Shown here piece by piece: positions 1 to 10,971 of a DNA stretch of 64,000 bases. The position numbers and the translations under genes are program-made. Numbering within the stretch: position 1 is the stretch's first letter; the number at the start of each line of letters is the position of its first letter. Source of the stretch: Trichoplax adhaerens (lineage: Eukaryota > Placozoa > Uniplacotomia > Trichoplacea > Trichoplacidae). Under the pieces are notes generated by a model, which did no database searches, was not told the origin of the DNA, and saw nothing but the letters and a program-made list of their open reading frames with translations. The stretch is taken from NCBI RefSeq assembly GCF_000150275.1, contig NW_002060951.1, positions 2,490,297 through 2,554,296 of the forward strand, in the 5' to 3' direction.

Positions 1-834
1 TATAATGTGTAATGATTATATATTGATTACAAGTACGTTGGACTGAATCGATATCATGATATCAAAACGAACTTTTGCAGGAACATAAAGCACATGTAAT
101 TGCAGTACGCGTCCGTTAGTAATACATAAGGACATAATCGTATCCATCATTTATTAGAAGAGATCTTGTTATAACACTTTAAATAGCTTTATGATCGTGT
201 AGACTTTCTTGAAATGATTCTGTAGTATTTTCTGATTACGATTTTGGGTTAATTCACAAATAATGGTAGCCCATAAGACTGCAAAACTAACTGAAACTAA
301 ATTTTTTCACTTTACTTTTCTAATACTAAAGTAGTAAAACTGTATTATTAATTCCCTTTAAACACTGTGTTTGGTTGAAAAAGGTAACTGAGGCGCTTAA
401 ATTTGTGCTAATATTACTTATACATTTATTCATTGCAAGGGCACACTTTCTAATAATACGAACACAAGTTGATCTAATAATCATAAAATGATAAATCCTA
501 ATTTGATCATACGAGCTATATTACGTAGATTAACTGAGGTCTTACGAATTTCATATTGAAATTTGCAGCATAACAAACTCTAATCTGCCATTAATTCACG
601 AACGAAAGCCGTAAGTATTTAAAAATATAACTTCCTAATCATTTACATATCAAGTATGTATTTTCATAGTAATTTCGATATAGCGAGTTATTAGCATATT
701 TAGCTAATACATCAAATAATTTTTTCGTAGAATTATACTTTATACAGATAATGTATGTAAAAAGAGTAACGTGGTGTTTGAGATTACATATTTATACTGT
801 TCAATTAATCCATTTTAATTGGCATTTTGTATAG
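1..834. other. AT-rich sequence, no gene recognised
   Basis: No open frame of note and no convincing exon. It may be intron or upstream sequence of the gene whose last exon starts at 835. A splice acceptor (tttgtatag) ends the stretch. Confidence 0.4.
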
Positions 835-967
835 CCAAGGTTTTTTATATGTTGATCCATCATCTGTTCCACCAATGAAACCCAAGGCGGCAAGCCGTGC
901 AGTCATTCAATACAAGAGAACGCAAGCAGCTCAAAAAGCGAGATTAAGGAAAGAGGTTCTTCAATGA
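835..967 (+). CDS. terminal exon of an unidentified gene (5' part not seen)
   Basis: A pyrimidine-containing stretch ending in tag at 832-834 is followed by an open frame of about 43 codons that stops at TGA 965-967. The peptide starts with FLYVDPSSVPP and becomes strongly basic (KPKAASRAVIQYKRTQ, then KARLRKEV), so the end of the protein is a charged, probably helical tail. The exon enters in phase 2 (base 835 completes a codon), so an upstream exon is required, but I found none with confidence in 1-834. I do not recognise the family. Codon use and lack of low complexity favour a real exon. The alternative is a chance open frame. Confidence 0.4.
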
Positions 968-2461
968 AAACAGCTACTCCATTCCATTATTCTATGCTCA
1001 TCGTATTCGGTTTATCAATCTACTTCATATTCATCGTATAGATAACACTTGTACCTTATTTCAGCTGTATTAACTACTGGTTATATACTATTTCTATTAT
1101 TTGCATTTTTAGAGTGCTATTGACTACGATGATAGATAATCCAGTATTTCTATAACTACAGCTATTTCGTGTATATATATTCATACCGTTTCCTTAGCTT
1201 GCCTTATCAATTGCAAAGGAGTTTTTTTATGCAGAAATTGAAGTAGAAACATTATCTTAATGTTATGAAATGTACAAAAAATATCTTTGATTGAAATATT
1301 CAATCTGCTCGCGAAGCACGAATTATATAAGGTTTTTGTTTGTTGCCCTATTAACCTCTTATTATAACTGGAATGCAATATTATATTAATATATATGTAA
1401 AGTCTACGAGTATCCAATATTTAAAATCGCACATAGCAGTAAGCATATTAAATTTGAAACAGTTGTAATTTATCTTGTGTTTAACATCACGATAGTACGA
1501 TTTGGATTTCTCTCATTCATTATAATGAATAATAAAAGCCGCCATTTACTACTTTTATTATAATCGTTCTACATAAGACAAACGGTATTAAATGAAGCGA
1601 TAATGGTTACTATGAAATCTATTTATAATATCGTTATCAATAAAAAGGTAAGTTCACTAAGATTATTTACAATTCGTATTATAAGCTAAATTCTACGATA
1701 ATGAAGGATCCTGTTTTGCACATGAATGAAGGAGATCAATGTTTTACCAAAGTCTCCGTTGAACTGCAAGCTCAACGGTACAAAAGCGCAGGATTTAAAA
1801 TTTTATCAAGCGGCATCTAGCGATTAATCTAAACTTTATTCTTTTCCGCACTATGATATCCGTGCGCTTACGTGATTTCTTATTAATGATATATTAACGG
1901 ATCAATGTGTTTACGCAAATCTGAAGGAGTTTTGTTATCTGGATAAGTAATTATTGAATTAATTAATGTGATTTATATATCTAATGAGATCATAAATGCA
2001 TTACGTCTTTTGAGCATTACGGTTGACTATTACGGCTATATTGCAAATTTGATACAAAAAAGGGCATATTATTATGAAATTAATTATCGGTAATTATTCG
2101 AATCGTAATTCTTTTGACGATGTGAATTTAAATTTACCATTCTGCAAACCTTTCAGTAATTGCGACCCTCTATACATGTAAGAAATATTGCATAATGTCG
2201 AAGTCAAATGGAAGATTTTTATTACTAACATTATTCTTTACAAAAATGAATTTATAAATGGTTGAGGACGACAATATAAATCTAATTCTCATTTATTCTA
2301 CTTACAAAGCATAAAATTTTATGCCATGCAAGAATTGTCTCTATCATTTCATTATACTTAATTACTATACTAATTTATTACATGTCTTTTAGTCATTCGA
2401 GATATCTTCGTATAGCAGGGAATAGAAAAGAAAAATAATTGATATCAAACTAAGATAGAGA
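968..2461. other. intergenic, nothing recognised
   Basis: AT-rich spacer between the converging end of the 835-967 exon and the 3' end of the DsbA-like gene. It holds a small hairpin near 1757-1779 (arms ccgttga/tcaacgg) and no supported exon. Confidence 0.5.
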
Positions 2462-4088
2462 TTACAATTCTAAGCGAGGAAACTTTGTCTTCAGTAAAGG
2501 GTCTATAACTTTTTTCCATTGCTTAACTGTCCAATTTGATTGACCGATCACTCTGATACCGTTTATAAAAAAACTCGGTGTTCCTGTTACGCCACCTGTA
2601 GTGTATCAACAATAATAATAATGTATTATTGTAAGTTGAATCCACACTATCTACAGTTTACTATATAAAAAGAACTTATAGGATGTGTATGTCAGTGATA
2701 TGTATCCATGGGCATATCAAAATTTACATCAGCTTTGGGCAGTGAGCATGATTATTATGTATAGGTAGATGTAAGAAAGTTTTTAACTAAACTATGTCGT
2801 TTTGACAACTAATTGTATAATTGTATTTTATGGTATATGCTAGTTATACTTACGTTCCCAAGCCAGTTTGCTACTCAGCCTTGTGGTATGATCAATGCCA
2901 CTATTTTGCAAGGCATTTGCGAATTTCATAGCACTTATTCCGGCAGCTTTATGAGCTAATTTTGCGTAGGCCCTAGTGTATAAGAAGTCCAAATTAGTAA
3001 TACATTTAATAATATGGCTACAATAGAGCATACCCATTAAAGTTCATAACTATATTTTTATATGTTGTTGATCAGCATAATATAATTCTGTAGAGGAAAT
3101 AAATAGCTTACTGTATAACTTGTAGCCCTGACATTTTCAAAGTTGGTTTGTTATAAAATTCAGACTGGTTTTTAAACACAGCATCCATGTAGTTAAACAA
3201 ATCATGTACTGATACATTCGCTGCGACAAGTGCGCGAACACCCTATTGAAATAGAATTAGTTTACGACATTTTAATAGTGGCTAAATATCATTGTATTTT
3301 ACGTTGAGAATACGATAAATTTGTATAAGTTAATTGTTACTCGAGAATTCATTTTTTAAATTCGATATGTAATTAAATATACTGTATATAGTAAGGAATT
3401 GTATAAAATATTTTGTTTGGAAGTTTTTGTTAATATAAAATTAGCGTGTAAGATGACTTCCGGTACTTGAGTCAATTAATGTTCATTTTTCTATTTTCAA
3501 CGCTAATAGAATATTTATGCACTGTATCACTTAATTATAATTGTAGTAATAACTTAATTTAATTAATTGTATGCCAATTTAAATCGGATATTACTTTCCA
3601 TTATAAAAGGAGTTTAAATCACATAAATTTATTAAATGCTGCTTTGAAACTGTTTCATAATCTGCAGTGCTGTGGTGTACAATAACAACACGGACAAATA
3701 ACTTGATTCGATAATCTAGTCTTACGTGTTCTTATATATCACTAATTTATTTTAGAGTTTAAAGCGATTTATTCTGTCATCATTGAAAGTTAACGGGAAT
3801 GTAGTTTACCATAGCTGCGTAATAGGCTTGTCTATGATAAACTAGGGGATTAATGTGAAATGTCATGCGTAATTTATTTGGGCCATAGCTGTCTGCCAGT
3901 TTTTTAAGTATAGGCCAGGCGGTTTTACAATCTGGACAAGCAAGATCGATAAAAGCTTCCATATGGATAGGAGCTTCCGGACTCCCATTATGATAAACAT
4001 ATCCATCTGGTCGAGGCAAAATTGGTGCCTGACTGTAGATTACTGGAATGAGTGCAAAGAGAACTATAATATTTGCAGTTGGTTTCAT
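2462..4088 (-). CDS. secreted DsbA-like thioredoxin-fold protein
   Basis: Four exons on the minus strand: 4088-3810, 3242-3112, 2972-2854, 2595-2462, all with GT-AG borders. Phases close to 221 codons (220 aa). Residues 1-19 form a signal peptide (MKPTANIIVLFALIPVIYS). A CPDC redox motif lies at 51-54 after the strand MEAFIDLA, as in the DsbA/thioredoxin_4 family. A helical insert follows (exons 2 and 3). The last exon carries GVTGTPSFFING, whose TP (182-183) is the cis-proline loop facing the active site in this fold. The C terminus is basic and the protein has no ER-retention signal, so export is likely. The family oxidises or isomerises disulfides, but the substrate is unknown here. The start is the first ATG, directly before the signal peptide. 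GTAC palindromes lie upstream (4608-4655). Confidence 0.88.
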
Positions 4089-4607
4089 TTTAAAGCCGAT
4101 TGTAATACCAAAAACCCAAAAGATATCTTTTCGCTTTCACAATGTGCAGTAAAGTGCAGTACGGCAATGATGACGGTGCTGATATTTTACACTTTACAGT
4201 ACAATACATACTTTTGTACTGCTTTACCGTACGCTTACCTAGGCATGCAGGCATTATTGACTCATCACTTCGATAGTCTAAACAAAATACACTACATTAT
4301 AGAGTACAAGTTGTTGTGAAACAGGCACGAGATCAGTGGATACAAAATACTGTGCCACGGACTGCTAGACATTAGACAATAGACAAAATCTTAGTTTGTA
4401 GTACTGTTATATTATTAATAATAATATCATAATTATCATAGATTATGTTTTGTATAGTGTTGGCTAGTATGACTCCATTAAATAGTTTGCGGCTGAGTGA
4501 AGTGGTCATCGTAGTTTGAAATGATTTCTATAAACAGATTTCTACGTACACTGTGACTGTACTACGGTAGACTCTGTTGCAACTTGCAGGAGGAGTACGA
4601 TATAAAG

Positions 4608-4655
4608 GTCTCTAGTGTACACTATACAGTATACTGTACAGTACAGTATATCAGT
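4608..4655. repeat. GTAC-centred palindromic cluster
   Basis: Overlapping copies of gtacac, tatacagtata and tactgtacagta form several self-complementary units about 0.5 kb upstream of the DsbA-like gene start. Same family as the clusters near other gene starts in the window. Confidence 0.7.
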
Positions 4656-5575
4656 GCCGACATAAATTTAACAAATAGTTTTTTCTATCCTGTAAAAAAG
4701 GACACTGCCGTAAGTTAATTTACTCGCAAGCAACAATTGTATCGTGGTTCCAGTTAAGCTCACAGTGCTTCCTAATTATTAATTAATTAATGGATGAATT
4801 AGGTAAGAAAACTTTTAAACTTACTGTACGATTACAATTGTTGCTGTCTTCGTTATTTCTCTAAATTTTGTTAATAATTCATATACGAAATCAAAGTGGT
4901 AGCGTTTGATTACTCGTTGCTAAACTACTATCGCATAGTTTTCCCGCAGGTTATTGTAAATTTTAGTTTTGTCGATGGGATATCAATATTTGTATTACTG
5001 TTTAGGCTTATAATTCAGCGCTGATATTCTTCAATACTGCCAATCGTAGGCTACTAGAAGGAGATGATCCATAGGACAAAAACTTTCGTAATTTTTATCT
5101 TTCTGTATTAGCTCATAAAGTTTACGGTACGCATCAGAAGTTGGGCAATGTAGGTTTACGCGCACAGCACGATTAGACTGTTTATTTGAACATTGTTCAT
5201 TCAATTTTAATTTGATTTGATATCTCAATACTATTTGGTCTGCGATCGATCGAATGGCTTGATAACATAATTATCGTTGTAATTGTAATATGATATAATT
5301 TCATGATTTCTTTTTTTATCTCTATTACGCATGTAGTTTGTGATGTCAACAGAGTGAAGTACGAAACATACAATATACTTGTACTGTACTAGTACGTGTG
5401 TTATCATAATGATTGCAATTAAATCTTTTTAGAACTCCTACAAAAACCTAATACATGTACTTAACGATACTTTACAGCATAACAGCTTTGTAAGACTCTA
5501 ATGTATCGTATCGTACTTACTTTATATGTTATTAAATACAGTACACTTCAAAAATTCTTAATCGATCTTAATCTG

Positions 5576-5630
5576 ACAAGCAATAGCTAGCCTGTACTGT
5601 AAGGTATAGTACAGGCTAGCTATTGCTTGT
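5576..5630. repeat. perfect 23-bp inverted repeat, 9-base loop
   Basis: Arm 5576-5598 (acaagcaatagctagcctg...) is the exact reverse complement of 5608-5630; the loop is 5599-5607. The arms include a gtact/agtac end that matches the GTAC repeat family. It lies about 280 bp upstream of the first recognised paxillin exon. Confidence 0.9.
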
Positions 5631-5909
5631 ACCATCTTACTTAAACCGAACCATGAACAGGAGTATCTACAAACCCAATAATTACTAATAATCATGATAA
5701 TAATGTGATAATGATTAGTCGTGAAAATCTGCTCATACTCGCGTATTGCTGTATCTTTCATTACAAATAATGTGCACCCGTAGGCCGTAGCCTGCTTTAT
5801 GAATAATACAGACAACTCATTAAAACTGAACAAGTACGCGTACATATAATAATATCATTAAGTTAATAACACCCACTCACATCATTACGTTAACGATTGC
5901 AAATAATAG

Positions 5910-8219
5910 ATTCACTATTGGCTGAGTTGCAAGCAGCTAAACCGATAACCTCAAATAAGAATGAAAATCAAGATGATCTTCGTAATGAGCCCAATATAGA
6001 ATATCCGCCGCCGAAATCATATCAATTAGTGCAATCCTATCAAGAGCACCAAAGAGAATCTTCATCAGTAAACAAGGAAGTTACCGCTGATAATAGTGAG
6101 CAATGAAGACATTTCTAATGTCTTTGTTTTTCTGTAATAATAGATCTGAATCTTTTAAACATGATCAAACACCTTATTAAATTTATATGCATTATACAGG
6201 AACAGTAACAATGCTAGGCTATTGCTACGTTTACCTAATTTATTGTAACACCTTATTATACAGTTAAACAACAAATTGATGTTAACAAGAATGCAGATAC
6301 ATCGGAATTAGACAAGTTATTACAGGAATTAGAACATGGAAATAAATCAGGCCTACAACAAGACTTAAGTGAGTTGATAAAAGCTATGTTGTAACATTTC
6401 TGATAGTATCTTTATAGGGTTGATCTGCCAATTATCAACACGTATATCTGTATTTAGCAAACTTAGGAGCTTGATCTTAAACCTTATTGAGTCAATGATC
6501 ATCCTTGTTTTCACTAGAAAATGGAAATGAAGTGCGAGATAAAGTTCATAAACCGCCGAAAACTGCATTATTGAATAAAAACTTGATAAGCAATGATTTA
6601 ACTAAATCAGAAGTAAATAAAATAATCGATTACTTCTTATTTTCTTAAATTCATTGCATCAAATATTGTATTGATCTAATGGACAGAAATTTTTGAATGT
6701 TTTATAGAACTGACTTGCTAAAGCTTGATCTATTTTTTAGGATAAACATGATAACAATAGTCTAACATCAGCAACAAAAGAGCTTGACGATTTAATGGAG
6801 TCCTTAACAACGATGAAGACAAGGAGCATACGAAATTCAAAATCTGCTAGCGCTCAAAAAGATCAACAAGATATACCGAGTAAAATCGCTAATGATAATA
6901 AAAACTTAAGCAAACACATAGACGTCGACCGTGAAGAGGATAATGCAAAAAAGTTAGATTCACTGATGGGCGGGCTGCAATCGGATTTAAATAAGCAAGG
7001 TATTGATTTACCATATTATACATACAGTTTAAACATATAATAATTGTGACGATAACTAGATTATATCGATACTATCAAAGTTTTTAAATAGTAGGCTTTG
7101 TTAATTTTCTAATGCAATTACTTAATCTTGAATAGGGATTAATGTTGAATCAAAAGGCATGTGTGCAGGGTGCCATAGGATGATTGTTGGTCAAATTTTA
7201 ACTGCTTTAGATCAATCATGGCATCCCCAGCACTTTACTTGCGCGGAGTGTGGATCTTCTCTAGCTAGTAAGACATTTTACGAATGGGAATCGAAACCTT
7301 ATTGTGAAAAAGATTATTTTGATCTATTTGCACCAAAGTGCGCTGGTTGCAATGAATCTATAACCACGGTAAATGATCTTATTGCCATAGACAAGATTTT
7401 TTGTAATATTTTTACATTGAGGTTGGATAAATCTCAATTTGACATTTTAATTGTGCTTGCTGAAAGTGCATATATGCTATATATGCATTACTTCCTAAAG
7501 GAACTAATTCATTTGATAGTTGCTTTGCTCTAAATGGGTATAAACTAACTTATCTTAAACTTACTGTTTTAGGAGTGCTTGACAGCAATGGATCAGAAGT
7601 GGCATCCGGAGCATTTTATATGTACCATTTGTAAAAAGCCCTTAGTTGATGAAAAATTTCATGTTGTTGATGATAAGCCTTATTGTTCCAATTGCTTTAA
7701 TGAATTACATGCTCCAAATTGTAATGCATGTAATAAAAAAATTACTGAAGAATTTGTCTCGGCCCTGAATTGCCAATGGCACCCAGAGTGTTTCGTGTGC
7801 ATGGTAAGAAAATCGTTACTTTCTTATTATATAAATAAATAAATATAGTAATTAGCGCTGTAATACTATTTATATCACGATTTATATTTCACCTTCTTTA
7901 GCAATATCTTCGGTGAAAATTTTGCTCTGATGTTATATATATTTATTTGCAGGAATGCAAGAAACCGTTCATTGATGGAGTGTTTATGAATTATGAAGGC
8001 TTACCGTATTGCAAATTGCATTATTACACTAAAATTGGTTCCATTTGTTGCCACTGTGAAGAGCCAATTGCTGGCCGATGTATAATTGTAGCAAAGAGAA
8101 AGTATCATCCTGAACATTTTCTTTGTTCATTTTGTCAAAAACAGCTCAGCAAAGGCACATTTAAAGAACGCAGCGATAAGCCGTATTGTGTGCCATGTTA
8201 TGCCAAATTATTTGGATAA
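5910..8219 (+). CDS. PXN: paxillin: LD motifs plus four LIM domains (first exon missing)
   Basis: Exons 5910-6095, 6264-6368, 6518-6612, 6741-6999, 7136-7368, 7573-7803 and 7953-8219 join in phase to about 458 codons. The N-terminal half has leucine-rich LD motifs: DSLLAELQAAK, SELDKLLQELEHG, KELDDLMESL and KKLDSLMGGL. In paxillins these bind FAK, vinculin and parvin. The C-terminal half has four tandem LIM zinc domains, beginning CAGCHRMIVGQ, then CAGCNESITT, CNACNKKITEE and CCHCEEPIAGR, with the WHPEHF/WHPQHF spacing typical of the paxillin/Hic-5/leupaxin group. The protein ends CVPCYAKLFG, as in paxillin. It acts as a focal-adhesion scaffold. The first exon must supply the ATG and a base G before ATTCACTATTG; I could not find it. 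The single gene could equally be called a pre-duplication paxillin/Hic-5/leupaxin ancestor. Confidence 0.95.
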
Positions 8220-8482
8220 TTCGTTCAGTATCATGTTGCCATTTGATTCCACACTGGCGGTCACGGTCTACTACCTAACCTCTTGTTTATGCTATATCAA
8301 TTCCAATGAATTTCACGAAAGTATCCGAGATCTTACAAAAATTGATTTGGGTTATGATTAAATATTGCAATTTCTCTTATTTATATTATACAATATACTC
8401 ATATGCGCGTAATTTAAATTCAATGAAAAATAATTTTGTGTATAATTGTGCTCATACAAAAATTTCTACGTCAAGATTTATA

Positions 8483-8569
8483 GATACATTGACAGAAGTA
8501 TTCTTTAATTCCTAATAATTAATTACGATACATTGGCAGAAGTATTCTTTGATTCTAATAATTAATTAC
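8483..8569. repeat. tandem duplication of a 43-44 bp unit
   Basis: Copy 1 (8483-8526) and copy 2 (8527-8569) both begin gatacattg and end taataattaattac, with two substitutions and one 1-base indel. It lies in the 3' flank of paxillin. Confidence 0.9.
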
Positions 8570-8593
8570 GCACTTTAATAAGTAAAGTTTAAG

Positions 8594-8628
8594 AGTGGTT
8601 GTACTCCGTTATTGAAGGTACAACCACT
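8594..8628. repeat. 11-bp-arm inverted repeat
   Basis: agtggttgtac (8594-8604) and gtacaaccact (8618-8628) are perfect reverse complements with a 13-base loop. It follows the tandem duplication downstream of paxillin. It may fold in the 3' UTR; there is no proof of transcription. Confidence 0.75.
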
Positions 8629-9052
8629 ATTTTTGCAAAGAAGAATAATCCAGATAAAAATTTTATATTGGAGATATAATAATAATTCAGATAGATGATT
8701 TTGAATACAAATTTTTAAAATACTTAAATATTTTAATGTAGTCCTGTGTAAAGCCGAAAATTAGAGCCAGTAAATTTTTATAAATACCTCTATAATCAAT
8801 TTCGTTAATTCAAGTAAATATTATGGACTAGCGCGAAGATTATAATTTCATGGAAATCTCGATCTTACTTGATGCTGATGGCATGTTATTCAACTTTAAA
8901 TATGCACATTGAACACCTTTATGTTTAACTGTTTATCCGTACTGATTAATGAATTTCTGTTTTCATCAATAATGGAGTGATGGGCTGGAGATTGCGACAA
9001 TAATTACTAATTGTTTATTATCTATTTTTGAAACATAATACAGTACTCTCAT

Positions 9053-9078
9053 TTCTCATTGCGAATTCGCAATGAGAA
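9053..9078. repeat. 26-bp perfect palindrome
   Basis: The half site ttctcattgcgaa is followed without a spacer by its exact reverse complement, centred on the EcoRI-like gaattc at 9063-9068. No gene overlaps it. Confidence 0.9.
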
Positions 9079-10059
9079 CTTGAGAAGTAGTAATACGCGC
9101 TAAGCTAAGGATGGCATCAATTAATTATTATTAATTACACCGTATAACCGTATGATCTATGAATATCGTATACCACTGCTTCACTTTACAGTTAACAGCT
9201 TTTGCTATAACATATTTATTACCGTATTTACAGGTGCTTGTCAAGAAAAGTTGGTAAAGAAGATATATAAATTTACAGCTTTAATTTACAAAATTGACTT
9301 TTGTATAAGTCCTTTTATGATACAATAAATAACATTAGTATGAAAACTTTGGAATGATAAAAAACTGATCTACAATGCCGGGAATACACTCGTAAGGCAT
9401 ATTACTGTCATTCCCAAAGCAAGTATAACACTTTAACAAGTCATTTTCTTACTTTCGGTGCTATAGTTCTAATTGTCCAAGTATGACATAAAAAGTCATT
9501 TAAAGTTGGTATACTATTAGGCAATTAAGAATTGCTGTTAACTCAGTAATACATAATTGCTAATAGCATAGCATCTCTTAATTCCTTGGTTACTAGATAA
9601 TTATTACAATAATATTTTCATGCAATGATTAAAATCAAATATTTTACATTAATCCTTAATTCTAGTCACGCAGCTGAATTTACTGCAGCAAAGATGTGTT
9701 ATACTCATAGTTCTTAAAGACGATTACTGTATTTTCTATCAATTTACGTATACACGTATATGATTAATAAAACGTGAAACTTCTTATGCGAATATTCACA
9801 CTACGAACATCTTGCTCAATGAATCATAACAGTTTCTAACTCAACGAGGAATCATTGTGCGCATCCATCTAGAGTTATTACAGTAGCACGTTAGCGTTAG
9901 TGCAAGCGGTAGTATGACCTGATGTGCATACTGCATACGTAAAGGAAGAATTATTACTTGTATAAAACGGACGGAGCTGTTTAGACTTAGAGTGAGTAGG
10001 TAACTAGTACCTAACTAGGAGCGATATTCAATAGCAAAATATGTTTCCCACGAATATAA

Positions 10060-10971
10060 TTAAGTGTACAGATCAAAATCAATTCTCTTCGATGTGTAGT
10101 AAAGAGAATCTTCTGTCTCGGCCCTACGAGCAAAAACCCCATCTGGAAAATAACCTTGATTTGTCCAATCAAGCATTTGTGCGCTACTGTATGGTCCAAA
10201 GACCTCTGCATCTTCTTCATCTTTCCATTTATAGAACCAATTAACCGTGTCATTGTTTTCATCTTTCGATTTTTCGCTTAGTAAGCTAATTTGATGATTG
10301 ATATATTCTAAGTTTTCATGATAGATGTTTGTCCTGTCATTGTGAAGCAAGAGATCTGTTATTTCAGTTATGCGTTCGCACTTTTTTCGATTGTCCTCTT
10401 CCTTTTCAGTATTTGCAGTACCTGCAATATCTGCAGGCTGAAATCTTTCTTTCTTTAACTTCCATTTTTGACTAGCTGAGCTACCCTTGTTTCCGCCGAA
10501 ACGACGAATAGCTCGTATCGGAGTTTCTTTAGGTAGCAAGAAAGCAGCCAATTCCTTTAGAGCATTCAAGATACCGTCAGGTGGAAGCTTGTCTACTTTT
10601 TCACTTTGAGCACTATCTTCCTGCTCGATTTTATTTGATTGATTTTTAATTTTGTTCCAGTCGACAGCTTGCAACCAGTTATCACTCACATCATCATCCT
10701 TGTTTGCAAAATAGTTACCTTCAGCGTCAAAATAGCCTTCCTCTAATTCTTCCTTCAAATTAAAAGGTGTAATTTTCATTCCGTCATCCGTATACGTTTC
10801 TGTTTCGTCTTCTTGTCCTTCAATATCGTCTTCATTTAGTTTATCAACTTGCTTTCGATCATCTTCCTCATCGCTGTCCAGTGAATGCTTACTTTTGAAA
10901 CGTTTAACGTCATCGCTAGCTAATGCTTGCAAATTTTCTTCATCAAATCGAACTCCCTTGCGCTTCGACAT
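10060..10971 (-). CDS. CD2BP2: CD2BP2 / U5-52K, GYF-domain spliceosomal protein
   Basis: A single uninterrupted 303-codon frame from ATG at 10971. The start MSKRKGVRFDEENL resembles the conserved basic start of the CD2BP2/Lin1 family. Residues 20-80 are very acidic. The middle contains the family segment LKELAAFLLPKETPIRAIRR. Residues 244-303 form the GYF domain: NWFYKWKDEED, then VFGPYSSAQMLDW (the proline-binding GPY..xxxM.xW signature) and GYFPDGVFARR. The protein is a component of the U5 snRNP that binds the proline-rich tails of partners. The lack of introns stands out next to its multi-exon neighbours and may be an old retroposed copy or simple intron loss. It is head-to-head with NIF3L1, about 1 kb apart. 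Confidence 0.95.
   Translation of the reverse strand: MSKRKGVRFDEENLQALASDDVKRFKSKHSLDSDEEDDRKQVDKLNEDDIEGQEDETETYTDDGMKITPFNLKEELEEGYFDAEGNYFANKDDDVSDNWLQAVDWNKIKNQSNKIEQEDSAQSEKVDKLPPDGILNALKELAAFLLPKETPIRAIRRFGGNKGSSASQKWKLKKERFQPADIAGTANTEKEEDNRKKCERITEITDLLLHNDRTNIYHENLEYINHQISLLSEKSKDENNDTVNWFYKWKDEEDAEVFGPYSSAQMLDWTNQGYFPDGVFARRAETEDSLYYTSKRIDFDLYT

Larger units (their letters stand above)
4089..5909. other. divergent intergenic region with GTAC palindromes and a long hairpin
   Basis: Lies between the start of the DsbA-like gene (-) and the paxillin exons (+). It holds GTAC-palindrome clusters (4608-4655, 5366-5396) and a 23-bp-arm hairpin (5576-5630). The first exon of paxillin, with the start codon, must be here or further upstream. 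I could not identify it. Confidence 0.5.
8220..10059. other. intergenic between converging PXN and CD2BP2
   Basis: No supported exon. Contains a 2x44-bp tandem duplication (8483-8569), an 11-bp-arm hairpin (8594-8628) and a 26-bp perfect palindrome (9053-9078). Part is probably 3' UTR of both flanking genes. Confidence 0.5.

Noticed and set aside
1181-1417. 78-codon minus frame near the left end
   Set aside because: AT-rich translation, no motif, no splice partners.
5031-5228. Minus-strand open frame with LHCPTSDAYRKLYELIQKDK
   Set aside because: It looks moderately coding and has an upstream aacag, but there is no ATG, no partner exon and no family signature.
10011-10262. Minus-strand frame overlapping the CD2BP2 3' end, and the plus-strand frame 10041-10244
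   Set aside because: Shadows of the GYF-domain coding sequence in other frames.
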